From: Thiothrix phosphatis
GTDB lineage: Bacteria; Pseudomonadota; Gammaproteobacteria; Thiotrichales; Thiotrichaceae
Reading direction: 5' to 3'
Assembly: GCF_035668035.1 (NCBI RefSeq)
Contig: NZ_JAYMYJ010000086.1
Coordinates: forward strand, 1-64,000
Length of the DNA: 64,000 nt
This document shows, in pieces, positions 1 through 8,678 of the stretch (within the stretch, counting starts at the first letter, position 1; each line of letters begins with the position of its first letter). Made by a program: the position numbers and the translations under genes. The notes under the pieces were generated by a model that had not been told where the DNA came from, ran no database searches, and worked only from the letters and a program-made list of their open reading frames with translations.

Positions 1-261
1 CACTGGTCAAGTGAGGATTGCGGGTGTTTGGTCTCAGGTTTTTAGAGGTTCCCTACACTGAAGCGGCAGGTTTGTGTGTATAATAATCATCTCGCGCAGC
101 GTAACCACAACCCTATCCAACAGCAGCCAATGACGCCAAAAGAAAACTAAATTGTTTAAAAATAATCCGATGATCATTTAGCCCTTAACAGGTATTGAAT
201 CAACATTCAAGGCTTGAACATACTTTTACAACGATAGAATTTATTTTGCGGCTGTTCATTT

Positions 262-2268
262 ATGAAGACCATAACCCCTCACCTGTCACATCCAAAATAT
301 AGGCCAGATATTGACGGCTTAAGGGCAATTGCGATTTTATCTGTCCTTACCTATCACGCATTTCCCCTTTGGCTTCCAGGTGGGTTTATTGGCGTTGATA
401 TATTTTTTGTTATCTCAGGCTTTCTCATCTCGACAATAATTTTTGAAAACCTGGAGCAGGGACGGTTCAACTTCAAGGAATTTTATTTCCGCCGAATCCG
501 CCGCATCTTCCCTGCATTAATTTTAGTTTTATTCACAACTTACGCGATCGGTTGGTTTGCCCTGTTTGCCGATGAGTACAAACAACTGGGCAATCATATT
601 GCGGCAGGCGCAGGCTTTATTTCTAATTTTATACTTTGGAATGAGGTTGGTTATTTTGACAATTCAGCCGAAACAAAACCATTGCTTCACTTATGGAGCT
701 TAGGCATTGAAGAACAGTTTTACCTAATATGGCCATTATTGGCTTGGATAATCTGGAAAAGCAAGTTCAATCTCCTCCCCATCACCTTATTAATTTTCAC
801 AGGCTCACTCCTGCTCAATATCAACCTGACCACACAAGACCCGACCAGCGCCTTTTATCTTCCCCAATCACGTTTCTGGGAGTTATTGGGCGGAAGCTTA
901 CTGGCATGGATAACCATCCACAAAAACAGCATTTGTTCAGTTATAGAAATTAAAATAGATAAGCTGTTAGGCCTGGTCATTTATAAACAACCGTCAGCAG
1001 CGGATGGCAAGACATTGGCTGACATCCTTTCGTTTACGGGAATAGCCCTGCTTGCCTATGGATTTTATGAAATACATAAAGATCTCAATTTCCCTGGCAA
1101 ATGGGCCATGATTCCAGTAATCGGCGCTGTTTTATTGATTTCCTCCGGAACGGATGCTTGGGTCAACCGTACACTGTTGTCCAACCGCATCCTGGTTTGG
1201 TTTGGCCTGATCAGTTTTCCATTATATTTATGGCATTGGCCGTTGCTTTCATTGGCGCGAATCATCGAAAGTGAAATCCCAAGCATAACAATTAGGTTAT
1301 CCATTATTGCCATTTCAATAATATTGGCATGGCTCACCTATCAATGGGTGGAAAAGCCAATCCGCTTCGGAAAAAACCATAAATCAACCATAATTGCCCT
1401 TATACTTTCCATGACCATAATGGGATATATTGGCTACAACACTTATAGCAGAAATGGGTTAACGTTCAGGATGGCCGAGAAAATCAACCCCCTGAATAAT
1501 TTCGCCTCATCATACAGAGAAAGCTGTGAACAATTCACCAAAATTCCTTTCGAAGATGATTGGTGCAACAAAGGGACCAGCCTTGAGCACACAATAAACA
1601 CCGTTATGATTGGTGATTCTTTTGCTAATGCCTATACCCCAATGCTCACTGCTTATTCAAAGAACACTCATTATAAGCTATCATACATTCAATTTGCGAG
1701 AGGCCAATGTCCGGCCCTATTGGATTATGGGCCAGAATATTGCAGGGAAATGACAAACAAGGTATTTGAGTATATAAAAAGCTCCCCAAATATAAAAACA
1801 GTCATACTTGCCAACGCATGGCCTGACTACTATAACGGAAAAGTTGGGTTCCATTCCTTGGTAACGTATGAGGAGTCAGCCCAATCTTTCAAATCATCTT
1901 TTGAAAAAACATTGAATGCCTATAGAAGCATTGGAAAAAAGCTAGTGGTCATGCTGTCCCCTCCTTTAGGCTCAAATCCAAAGTCATGTATTACTCGAGA
2001 AATACAAATAAGCGACAAGAAAACTTGCAGCCTATCTACTGAGGCGGCGCGCAGCAATGATGGCAATTACAGGGACTATATGCTTCCTTTACTGAACTCA
2101 CTCGCCATACAAGCATTTGACCCGTTTAAATATTTCTGCAACGACACTGAATGCAAAATAACTGACCATGAAAAAATATTCAGCATAGATGGGAAACATT
2201 TATCTGTGTTTGGCAGTGAATATTTAGAAAGCAAAGGAAAAAATGATCTGGACGCAATTTTTAAATGA
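262..2268 (+). CDS. Acyltransferase family 3 protein with C-terminal SGNH domain (OafA/OatA-like)
   Basis: Predicted integral membrane O-acyltransferase, 668 aa, likely acetylating a surface glycan such as O-antigen, exopolysaccharide or peptidoglycan. The N-terminal part (about residues 14-390) opens with the family signature around YRPDIDGLRA, with the usual histidine in LTYHAF and GFIGVDIFFVISGF just after, and has about ten hydrophobic segments. The C-terminal part is an SGNH-hydrolase-like domain: MIGDSFAN near residue 450 supplies the serine and DGKHLS near residue 642 the Asp-x-x-His pair. This two-domain layout is known from bacterial O-antigen and peptidoglycan acetyltransferases. 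The gene stands alone and is clearly AT-richer than its neighbours, as is common for surface-glycan genes moved by transfer. No strong ribosome binding site precedes the ATG. The acceptor glycan cannot be told from sequence. Confidence 0.9.
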   Translation: MKTITPHLSHPKYRPDIDGLRAIAILSVLTYHAFPLWLPGGFIGVDIFFVISGFLISTIIFENLEQGRFNFKEFYFRRIRRIFPALILVLFTTYAIGWFALFADEYKQLGNHIAAGAGFISNFILWNEVGYFDNSAETKPLLHLWSLGIEEQFYLIWPLLAWIIWKSKFNLLPITLLIFTGSLLLNINLTTQDPTSAFYLPQSRFWELLGGSLLAWITIHKNSICSVIEIKIDKLLGLVIYKQPSAADGKTLADILSFTGIALLAYGFYEIHKDLNFPGKWAMIPVIGAVLLISSGTDAWVNRTLLSNRILVWFGLISFPLYLWHWPLLSLARIIESEIPSITIRLSIIAISIILAWLTYQWVEKPIRFGKNHKSTIIALILSMTIMGYIGYNTYSRNGLTFRMAEKINPLNNFASSYRESCEQFTKIPFEDDWCNKGTSLEHTINTVMIGDSFANAYTPMLTAYSKNTHYKLSYIQFARGQCPALLDYGPEYCREMTNKVFEYIKSSPNIKTVILANAWPDYYNGKVGFHSLVTYEESAQSFKSSFEKTLNAYRSIGKKLVVMLSPPLGSNPKSCITREIQISDKKTCSLSTEAARSNDGNYRDYMLPLLNSLAIQAFDPFKYFCNDTECKITDHEKIFSIDGKHLSVFGSEYLESKGKNDLDAIFK

Positions 2269-2371
2269 CCAAAAAATAAAATCATGCCAGATCACGGCAG
2301 GCCGCACACATTGTTGGCTGTAGGCTTTCCTGCCGAAAACCCAGCCTACAATATGGGCACAGCCAGATGCC

Positions 2372-3043
2372 TTATGGCAACAACTGGGTGTAGCACTCCA
2401 CCGCAGTAAATTCCTGCGTGTCTTTCGGCGGCAGTTTGGAATCCGGTTGGCGGATCGCCAACAAATGCTTCACCCCCGCCGCCTGCGCCGCCCTCAACAC
2501 ATGCAGGTTGTCATCAATAAACAGCGAGTGCTCCGGCGAATAAGCCTCCACTTCACTCAGTTTGCGCCAAAAATCCGCGTGTTCTTTCGGCAGACCCAGC
2601 GAATGCGAGGTGATAATACGGTCGAAATAATGCTCCAGCGCCACATAGCCGAATTTCAGGCCGACGCTTTTCTGGTGCGCATTGGTCAACAGCACCACCC
2701 GCTTGCCACGTTCATGCAGGGATTCCAGAAAACGCCCCACATGCGCCCGGATCTGGATGCGGTCGGCGATTTCATGCTTTAGCGCCACCAGGTCGGTGCC
2801 CAGATGATCCTGCCAGTAATCAAGGCAATACCATTCCAGCGTGCCTTCCATTTCGGTGTAACGCTCGCGCAGGTAGGCACTGATGTCTTCTGGCTTGGCG
2901 TTGCGCTGTTTCGCCAACTGCACCGGCAGATGCTCCAGCCAGAAGTGGTTGTCGAAATGCAGATCCAGTAAGGTTCCATCCATGTCGAGAAAGACGGTTT
3001 GGATGTTATCCCAGTCGAGATTTATGGGAGACAAAACATTCAC
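2372..3043 (-). CDS. yrfG: GMP/IMP nucleotidase, HAD superfamily
   Basis: Cytoplasmic HAD-type phosphatase, 223 aa, close in length and pattern to E. coli YrfG, which dephosphorylates purine nucleoside monophosphates. Motif I is FLDMDGTLLDL near residues 18-28 (both nucleophilic and acid Asp present), motif II is LLTNAH near 117-122, and motif IV is FIDDN near 175-179. The WYCLDYW segment in the cap region also matches the YrfG subgroup rather than generic HAD phosphatases. The start is GTG at 3043 and no good ribosome binding site is visible, so the exact N-terminus is uncertain. It lies near nudE and cysQ, as in many gammaproteobacteria, which suggests a small nucleotide-housekeeping neighbourhood, although here it is on the opposite strand. 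Confidence 0.88.
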   Translation of the reverse strand: MNVLSPINLDWDNIQTVFLDMDGTLLDLHFDNHFWLEHLPVQLAKQRNAKPEDISAYLRERYTEMEGTLEWYCLDYWQDHLGTDLVALKHEIADRIQIRAHVGRFLESLHERGKRVVLLTNAHQKSVGLKFGYVALEHYFDRIITSHSLGLPKEHADFWRKLSEVEAYSPEHSLFIDDNLHVLRAAQAAGVKHLLAIRQPDSKLPPKDTQEFTAVECYTQLLP

Positions 3044-3131
3044 CTATTCATTACTTAACAAAACTTTTAGTCTATAATTTGTTGTTATAATTATCCCGAT
3101 AGAATGCAACACTTATAACCCGGAGGATGCC

Positions 3132-5198
3132 ATGAAAAATCCATTCCAGACAGGGGCCGTCCTGGTCGTCGCCTTGCTGCTCAACGCCTGCGGCGGTGGC
3201 GGCTCCACCACCAGCGTCAACAATAATAATGGCGGCAATAATGGCGGTGGTTCTGCGCCTGCCAGCAAGCCGGAACTCAAGCAGGCCAGCGCCAGCGAAC
3301 TCGAAAGCCTGATCAGGCAACAAATGCTGGCGCTTTACGGAGCCGTCCGCCCGAAAATATACCCGGTCGCTTATGCCGATGGAACCGTGACGATGGTATC
3401 CGATGTGGCCGCTTCCAGCGCTGGCACCGCTGCCAGCAGTGTTTCCAGCACCAATGTGCAGGAAACCGGCGTCGACGAAGCCGACCGCATCAAGAGCGAT
3501 GGCGGCTACCTTTACACCACCTCCATCACCACACCCGACCTGCGCATTTTCAAGGCGGATCAGGCCAGCGCCACATTGGTGAAGGATATGACGCTGGATT
3601 CAGCCAACGCCATATCCCTGAACGGCCTCTACCTGAACGGGCAAAAGCTCGCTGTCCTGGGTGAAGAGCAGCAACGCTTCGGCATATGGGACCAATGGTT
3701 CGCGCCCAGTTACTGGGTCAACCAGGAAAGCAGCCTTTACATGCTGAATGTCGCCAATCCGGCCAGCCCAACCCAGACCGCCAAACTGACGCTGGACGGG
3801 CAACTGATCAGCAGCCGCAAAATCGGCTCCAGCCTGTACCTCGCCACCCGCTACAGCCCGACGCTGCCGGGCTTGATCCAGTTCCCATCGACCGAAGCGG
3901 AGGCCACCGCCAACCGCAGCCTGATCAACAAAGCTTCCCTCAGCGATTTCCTGCCCAATTACAAACTGGACAGCGGCGTCAATGGCAAGCTGTTCCAGTC
4001 GGATGACTGCTTCCTGACCCAGTATTCCAGCAAGGACAACCAACAAGCCAGCATCATCAGCCTGCTGGTGGTGGATATGAACGCCCCGGCACCAATCCCA
4101 CGCGGCAAATGTTTCGCGGGCGACACCGAAACCTTGTACGCTTCCCCGGAAGCCATCTATTTGGCCACCACCCAGTACAACTACGCCATTGCTGCCGGCG
4201 CCAGCGTTTCCAGCAATGGCTCCAGCAGCAGCATTGCGACGTATGACCCGGCCATCACCACCGACCTGCACAAGTTTTCACTGGCGAATGGCGGCATTGA
4301 TTATCGCGGTTCCGGGCGCGTCAACGGCCACCTCGGCTGGCAACAGGATCTGAAACCGTTCCGCATGAGCGAATACAATGATGTGCTGCGGATTCTCACC
4401 TACACCGGCAGTTGGAGCGACCGTACCGCATCCCCCGCCAGCCTGTACACCTTGCAGGAAAACAGCGCCAACCAGTCGCTGGACATCCTCGCCAAACTGC
4501 CCAACAGCACGCATCCCGAACCGCTGGGCAAAGTCGGCGAGCAAATTTACGCGACCCGCTTCCTCGGCGACAAAGGCTATCTGGTGACCTTCCGCACCAC
4601 TGACCCGCTGTACATCCTCGACCTGTCCAACCCGGCAGACCCATTCGTTGCCAGCGAACTCAAAATCGACGGCTATTCCGACTACCTGCATCCGGTTGGG
4701 GAAAACTATTTGCTTGGCATCGGCAAGGACGCCATTACCGACACCTCCAGCAGCACAGGCGATGAAGGCAGGGGAGCTTGGTACCAAGGCGTGAAACTGT
4801 CGCTGATCGACATCACCAACCCATCCAGCCCTTATGAAAAGCAGAAAATCACTATCGGCAAACGCGGCACGGAAACCGCCGTTTCCCAGACCCATCACGC
4901 ACTGACCACCTTGCAGCAAGGCGACAACCTGCAAATGGCGTTGCCGATCAGCCTGCATGAAGGCTCCGCCAGTTACTCCTCCGGCCCCAGCACGTATTAC
5001 AACTGGACCCAGGACGAATTGTTCCGGCTGAATATCGACACCCGCAACGGCGTCATACAGCCCCTAGCCCCGGTCGTCGCCGCAACCGGCTCCAGTTCGG
5101 ACGGTTACGATTACCTGTGGCCGTATGACCGTTCGGTGATGATCGGCAATTACATCCACTACCTGCACGGCGACGAGGTGATAAGTCAGGCGTGGTGA
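3132..5198 (+). CDS. Secreted beta-propeller domain lipoprotein (PF09826-type)
   Basis: Predicted lipoprotein of 688 aa. The signal peptide ends in the lipobox LLNAC, followed by a Gly/Ser/Asn-rich linker, so the protein is exported and lipid-anchored. The motif NVQETGVDEADRIKSDG near residues 107-123 is the hallmark of the 'beta propeller domain' family PF09826, in which NVQ..GVDEAD.VKTDG is nearly invariant. Repeating segments such as LYMLNVANPASP, LYILDLSNPADP and LSLIDITNPSSP look like propeller blades. The biochemical role of this family is unknown. The ATG is preceded by a good GGAGG. A TATAAT at 3086-3091 could be the promoter -10. nudE starts 15 bases after the stop, so the two may be co-transcribed. 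Confidence 0.85.
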   Translation: MKNPFQTGAVLVVALLLNACGGGGSTTSVNNNNGGNNGGGSAPASKPELKQASASELESLIRQQMLALYGAVRPKIYPVAYADGTVTMVSDVAASSAGTAASSVSSTNVQETGVDEADRIKSDGGYLYTTSITTPDLRIFKADQASATLVKDMTLDSANAISLNGLYLNGQKLAVLGEEQQRFGIWDQWFAPSYWVNQESSLYMLNVANPASPTQTAKLTLDGQLISSRKIGSSLYLATRYSPTLPGLIQFPSTEAEATANRSLINKASLSDFLPNYKLDSGVNGKLFQSDDCFLTQYSSKDNQQASIISLLVVDMNAPAPIPRGKCFAGDTETLYASPEAIYLATTQYNYAIAAGASVSSNGSSSSIATYDPAITTDLHKFSLANGGIDYRGSGRVNGHLGWQQDLKPFRMSEYNDVLRILTYTGSWSDRTASPASLYTLQENSANQSLDILAKLPNSTHPEPLGKVGEQIYATRFLGDKGYLVTFRTTDPLYILDLSNPADPFVASELKIDGYSDYLHPVGENYLLGIGKDAITDTSSSTGDEGRGAWYQGVKLSLIDITNPSSPYEKQKITIGKRGTETAVSQTHHALTTLQQGDNLQMALPISLHEGSASYSSGPSTYYNWTQDELFRLNIDTRNGVIQPLAPVVAATGSSSDGYDYLWPYDRSVMIGNYIHYLHGDEVISQAW

Positions 5199-5213
5199 TG
5201 TTAGAATCGGGCG

Positions 5214-5762
5214 ATGCACAAGCCGCCCAAAATACACGCCGTCAATCCCGTCACCAATAGCCGCCTGTTCCATGTGGAGGAAGTCCACCTGGAATTCAGC
5301 AACGGTGAACGCCGCATCTACGAGCGCCTTGCCAATCGCGGCAACGGCGCAGTGCTGGTCGCGCCGCTGCTGGAGGACGACACCCTGCTGCTGATCCGTG
5401 AGTACTCCGCTGGCACCGGGCGCTACGAGCTCGCCTTTCCCAAAGGCCATATTGAGCGCGGCGAAAGCCCGCTGGAAGCCGCCAACCGCGAAATCATGGA
5501 GGAAGTCGGCTATGGTGCCCGCGACCTGCGCCTGTTGCGCAGCATCAGCCTGTCACCCGGCTATATGCAGCACCACACCCACCTAGTATTGGCGCGCGAC
5601 CTTTACCCCCAGCAAGTTGAAGGTGATGAACCGGAGCCACTGGAAGTCGTACCCTGGAAACTGGGCGATATGGAAGAGTTGCTGTTGCAGGATGACTTCA
5701 CCGAAGGGCGTAGTCTGCTGGCGTTGTTCCTGGTGCGTGAATGGCTGCAACAACACCAATAA
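5214..5762 (+). CDS. nudE: ADP compounds hydrolase NudE (Nudix)
   Basis: Nudix hydrolase, 182 aa, expected to cleave ADP-ribose, NADH and diadenosine polyphosphates in the cytoplasm. The Nudix box spans residues 78-100 and has every consensus position: G78, E84, the REIMEEVG core and the closing hydrophobic residue. Length and the segment RSISLSPGYMQHHTHLVLA, which follows the box, are typical of the NudE subgroup. It is followed directly by cysQ, a pairing that recurs in gammaproteobacteria and links two enzymes that clear toxic nucleotide by-products. The ribosome binding site is weak, and the gene begins 15 bases after the beta-propeller gene. Confidence 0.93.
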   Translation: MHKPPKIHAVNPVTNSRLFHVEEVHLEFSNGERRIYERLANRGNGAVLVAPLLEDDTLLLIREYSAGTGRYELAFPKGHIERGESPLEAANREIMEEVGYGARDLRLLRSISLSPGYMQHHTHLVLARDLYPQQVEGDEPEPLEVVPWKLGDMEELLLQDDFTEGRSLLALFLVREWLQQHQ

Positions 5763-5776
5763 ACAAGGAAACCCTG

Positions 5777-6571
5777 ATGGATCTGAACCAACTCATGCCC
5801 GCCATTGTCACCATCGCCCACCAAGCTGGTGAGAAAATCATGGAGGTTTACACCTCCGCTGATTTTTCGGTGGAGCACAAAAACGACAATTCCCCGCTGA
5901 CCGCCGCCGATATGGCCTCACACCACCATATCGTCGATGCGCTGGCCGCCTTGACACCACAATACCCCGTGCTGTCGGAAGAAAACGCCAGCGAACTGGC
6001 TTTCGGGGGACGTAGCCAATGGCAAACTTACTGGCTGGTGGATCCGTTGGATGGCACCCGTGAATTCATCAAGCGTAACAATGAGTTCAGCATCCTGATC
6101 GCCTTGGTGCATGAACATAAGCCGGTGTTGGGCGTCGTCCATGCCCCCGCGCTGAACCAAACTTGGTTCGCCAGCTTGGGCAACGGCGCTTATAAACAAA
6201 CCAATGGCGAACCCTTCCCGATCAGCGCCCGCCACACCGCCAACCCATTGCAGGTGGTTGGCAGCAAGTCCCACCGTGACCCGGCTATGCCGCAGTTCCT
6301 GAAACAGGTCGGCGCATATGAATATTCGGTCATGGGCAGCATCCTCAAAGCCTGTATGGTGGCGGATGGTTCCGCTGACATCTATCCGCGCCTCGGCCCC
6401 ACCTCCGAATGGGATACCGCCGCCGCGCAGATCATCGTGGAGGAAGCGGGTGGGCACTTTACCCGCAGCGACATGCAGCCGATGCGTTACAACACCAAGG
6501 AATCGCTGCTGAACCCGTATTTCTTCGTATTTGGCAAGGATTACCGCGATTGGTCGCAATATCTGCCATAA
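5777..6571 (+). CDS. cysQ: 3'(2'),5'-bisphosphate nucleotidase CysQ
   Basis: Mg-dependent phosphatase of the inositol monophosphatase family, 264 aa, which removes the 3' phosphate of PAP, the by-product of PAPS-dependent sulfate assimilation. The metal-binding signatures are LSEEN near residues 66-70, DPLDGT at 89-94 and the C-terminal SEWDTAAAQIIVEEAGG near 209-225. The ATG at 5777 is chosen because AAGGA lies about six bases upstream and the protein then begins like CysQ. An in-frame upstream start at 5741 would overlap nudE by 22 bases and lacks a ribosome binding site. It probably shares the nudE transcript. Confidence 0.93.
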   Translation: MDLNQLMPAIVTIAHQAGEKIMEVYTSADFSVEHKNDNSPLTAADMASHHHIVDALAALTPQYPVLSEENASELAFGGRSQWQTYWLVDPLDGTREFIKRNNEFSILIALVHEHKPVLGVVHAPALNQTWFASLGNGAYKQTNGEPFPISARHTANPLQVVGSKSHRDPAMPQFLKQVGAYEYSVMGSILKACMVADGSADIYPRLGPTSEWDTAAAQIIVEEAGGHFTRSDMQPMRYNTKESLLNPYFFVFGKDYRDWSQYLP

Positions 6572-6572
6572 A

Positions 6573-6962
6573 TCAGTGCAGGTCACCCATCCCCTGCAAC
6601 ATCCCCACTTCCAGATCAATCCCCAGCTCGTTGTCGGGATTGATCGAAATGCTGTAGCCCGTGCCGACCTTTTCGATGATCCACTTCAGTTCCGCCAGCA
6701 AACCGCCGCCATAACCGGGGAAATCCTTGACGAAATTTTTCGCCATTTCTGGGCTGGTGAACAAGATCAGCACCTTGTTGCCGACCTCATCATCCAACGT
6801 CAACGGCGTAGCTTTGTCTCCCATGGTCGGCTGCAAACCGCCAATCTGGTGCTTTTCGTAAATTGGCATAAACAATTGCGCCGCCATCAACTGCTGGATG
6901 AAGTCTTCACTGTCCAACTCACCCGCCTGCGCCTGCATCAATAACGCTTCCGTTTCATTCAT
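6573..6962 (-). CDS. SseB-family protein (SseB N-terminal domain)
   Basis: Small acidic cytoplasmic protein, 129 aa from this ATG. The pattern of an N-terminal helix, LMAAQLFMPIYE, then VLILFTSPEMAKNF and an acidic C-terminus with INPDNELGIDL matches the SseB N-terminal domain (PF07179), named after E. coli SseB/EseB; the function is unknown. Several in-frame ATG codons lie upstream, the first at 6989 and another at 6971. I chose 6962 because a GGCGGG run sits about eight bases before it, but the start is not certain. It is convergent with cysQ, with one base between their stops. Confidence 0.7.
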   Translation of the reverse strand: MNETEALLMQAQAGELDSEDFIQQLMAAQLFMPIYEKHQIGGLQPTMGDKATPLTLDDEVGNKVLILFTSPEMAKNFVKDFPGYGGGLLAELKWIIEKVGTGYSISINPDNELGIDLEVGMLQGMGDLH

Positions 6963-7070
6963 TGCTTGCATCCCGCCCATCCTCATCATGTTTGACGCAG
7001 GTAAGGGTAATGAATCCCCATAACAGGCACAATGACCCGCATGCAGTATAGTGGAAAGGGCGGAAGGGGT

Positions 7071-7115
7071 ATGAACATGATGGCCGACACCGCAATCATC
7101 CGGGATGAAAAATAA
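7071..7115 (+). other. Possible short leader ORF before the protease gene
   Basis: An ATG at 7071 (or 7077) opens a 14-codon frame ending in TAA, preceded by GGAAGGGG at a usable distance from the second ATG. A TATAGT at 7047-7052 could be a -10 box. A short GAGCT/AGCTC hairpin followed by seven T residues (7132-7157) lies between it and the protease gene. This is the layout of an attenuator, but all elements are short and may be chance. Confidence 0.2.
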
Positions 7116-7170
7116 CTGCCATCATTTTTTTGAGCTACAATACAGCTCTTTTTTTAGGGCTGATTGATCC

Positions 7171-8643
7171 ATGTTCATGTCCCGCATATTTCGCCACAGC
7201 GTACTTGCCCTCCTGACCTGCGTTATGTTCCCGCCTTTGTTTCCCATGGCGATGGCGGAGCCACAGACAGAGGAATCACTGGAAAACTCCATCGTTAAAA
7301 TCTACGTCACCAGCAAAACCTACGCCACTTTTTCACCCTGGAATTCGGATAGTGTCACGTCCAATGGCTCAGGCTTCATCATCGATGGCCACCGTATCCT
7401 CACCAATGCCCATGTGGTCGCCGACCAAGTATTCGTGGAAATCCAGCGTGATGGCAACCCAAAGCGTTATCAGGCGGAAGTGCAAACCGTCTCCCATGAG
7501 ATGGACATCGCCATCCTGACCGTCAAAGACCCGCACTTTTTCGACAAAGGCCAACCGCTGCAACTGGGCGACCTGCCGGATATCCACCAGGAAATCACCG
7601 TCTACGGCTATCCCATTGGCGGTGACACCATCAGCACAACCCGCGGCATTGTTTCACGCATTGAATACCTGCCCTATTTTCATAGTGGCTTGTCCTTCGA
7701 AATGATCCAGATTGACGCCGCCGTCAACCCTGGCAATAGCGGCGGGCCTGCCTTGGTGGACAACCGGGTGGCAGGCATCGTGACGCAAAAATCGGAAAGC
7801 GATGGGGAAAACATCGGCTACATTATCCCTTCCACCATGGTGCGGCGCTTCCTCAAGGACATGGAGGACAACCGCTATGACGGTTTCCCGGATTTCCCCA
7901 TTGAAGTGGAATTCCTGCTCAGTCCTGCCTTGAAAAAGAAATACCGCCTAGGCGAAGAACAAACTGGCGTCCTGATCAGCAAAGTGTGTGCCAACACCTC
8001 GGCAGAAAAAGTATTGCGGCGCGGCGACGTCATCACCCACATCGACGGCAAAAACATCGATGATGACGGTTCCTCGCCGTTGAATGCGCGTAAAAACATC
8101 TACTTCATCCACTACATCGACCTGCATCAGGTTGGCGAGGCTGTATCGCTCGACATTGTGCGCGATGGCAAACCGCTTAAGGTTGACCTTCCCCTCGACA
8201 AAGCCGACAAAACGACCTATCTGTTCGACCAAAAGCCGCGCTATTTCATCTATGGCGGTTTTGTGTTTGCCGCCGATGAGACCTACGATTCCTGCATGAG
8301 CCGTGAGGACTACGACGACGACAAAAACAAAGACAAGCAGGACAATGTGACGGTCACCCAAGTGCTGGCGGCTTCCAGCAACCTTGGCTTCCACGACCTC
8401 CCCACCACCGCGCTCAAGAAAATCAACGGCAAAACCTTCAATACCTTTGAAGCCTTTTACAAACAACTGAAAACCACGACTGAGCCTTTCATCATGCTGG
8501 AAGATTACTCCGGCTATGAGATCGCCATTGACCGGGAGCTGGCCGAACACGAACATCAGGAGATACTGGAGCAGTACGGCATCCACCGTGACCATTCGGC
8601 AGAAATAGACGCCTGGGATAAGGAACTGGCGCAATCCAAGTAA
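7171..8643 (+). CDS. Exported Deg/HtrA-type serine protease with PDZ region
   Basis: Trypsin-like S1C serine protease, 490 aa. A signal peptide of about 29 residues (cleavage near MAMA-EP) sends it to the periplasm. The catalytic triad is visible: His81 in LTNAHVV, Asp112 in HEMDIAIL, Ser190 in NPGNSGGP. After the protease domain (about 35-230) comes a PDZ-like region (about 255-345, GVLISKV...GDVITHIDG) and a second C-terminal domain with YFIYGGFVFA, the layout of the plant-type Deg group rather than of DegP/DegS. It is a clear relative of the protein at 28052-30001, sharing SPWNSDS, VYGYPIGG-like and YFIYGGFVF segments. It stands alone. The likely role is periplasmic protein quality control, but substrates are unknown. 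Confidence 0.88.
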   Translation: MFMSRIFRHSVLALLTCVMFPPLFPMAMAEPQTEESLENSIVKIYVTSKTYATFSPWNSDSVTSNGSGFIIDGHRILTNAHVVADQVFVEIQRDGNPKRYQAEVQTVSHEMDIAILTVKDPHFFDKGQPLQLGDLPDIHQEITVYGYPIGGDTISTTRGIVSRIEYLPYFHSGLSFEMIQIDAAVNPGNSGGPALVDNRVAGIVTQKSESDGENIGYIIPSTMVRRFLKDMEDNRYDGFPDFPIEVEFLLSPALKKKYRLGEEQTGVLISKVCANTSAEKVLRRGDVITHIDGKNIDDDGSSPLNARKNIYFIHYIDLHQVGEAVSLDIVRDGKPLKVDLPLDKADKTTYLFDQKPRYFIYGGFVFAADETYDSCMSREDYDDDKNKDKQDNVTVTQVLAASSNLGFHDLPTTALKKINGKTFNTFEAFYKQLKTTTEPFIMLEDYSGYEIAIDRELAEHEHQEILEQYGIHRDHSAEIDAWDKELAQSK

Positions 8644-8678
8644 GGGCGTCGCCAGCAACGCCCTTACCGCCGGAACGT

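Noticed and set aside
1..261. Possible 3' end of a gene at the left edge
   Set aside because: The only open frame there is about 19 codons to a stop at about position 60 and shows no recognisable motif; a TATAAT at 79-84 has no matching -35.
2297..2350. Terminator between the acyltransferase and yrfG
   Set aside because: Two short overlapping stems (TGTAGGCT/AGCCTACA and GGCAGG/CCTGCC) compete and neither has a T run, so no firm call.
3600..4958. Two long minus-strand open frames opposite the beta-propeller gene
   Set aside because: Composition-driven shadows of a GC-rich gene on the other strand; no motifs, no ribosome binding sites.
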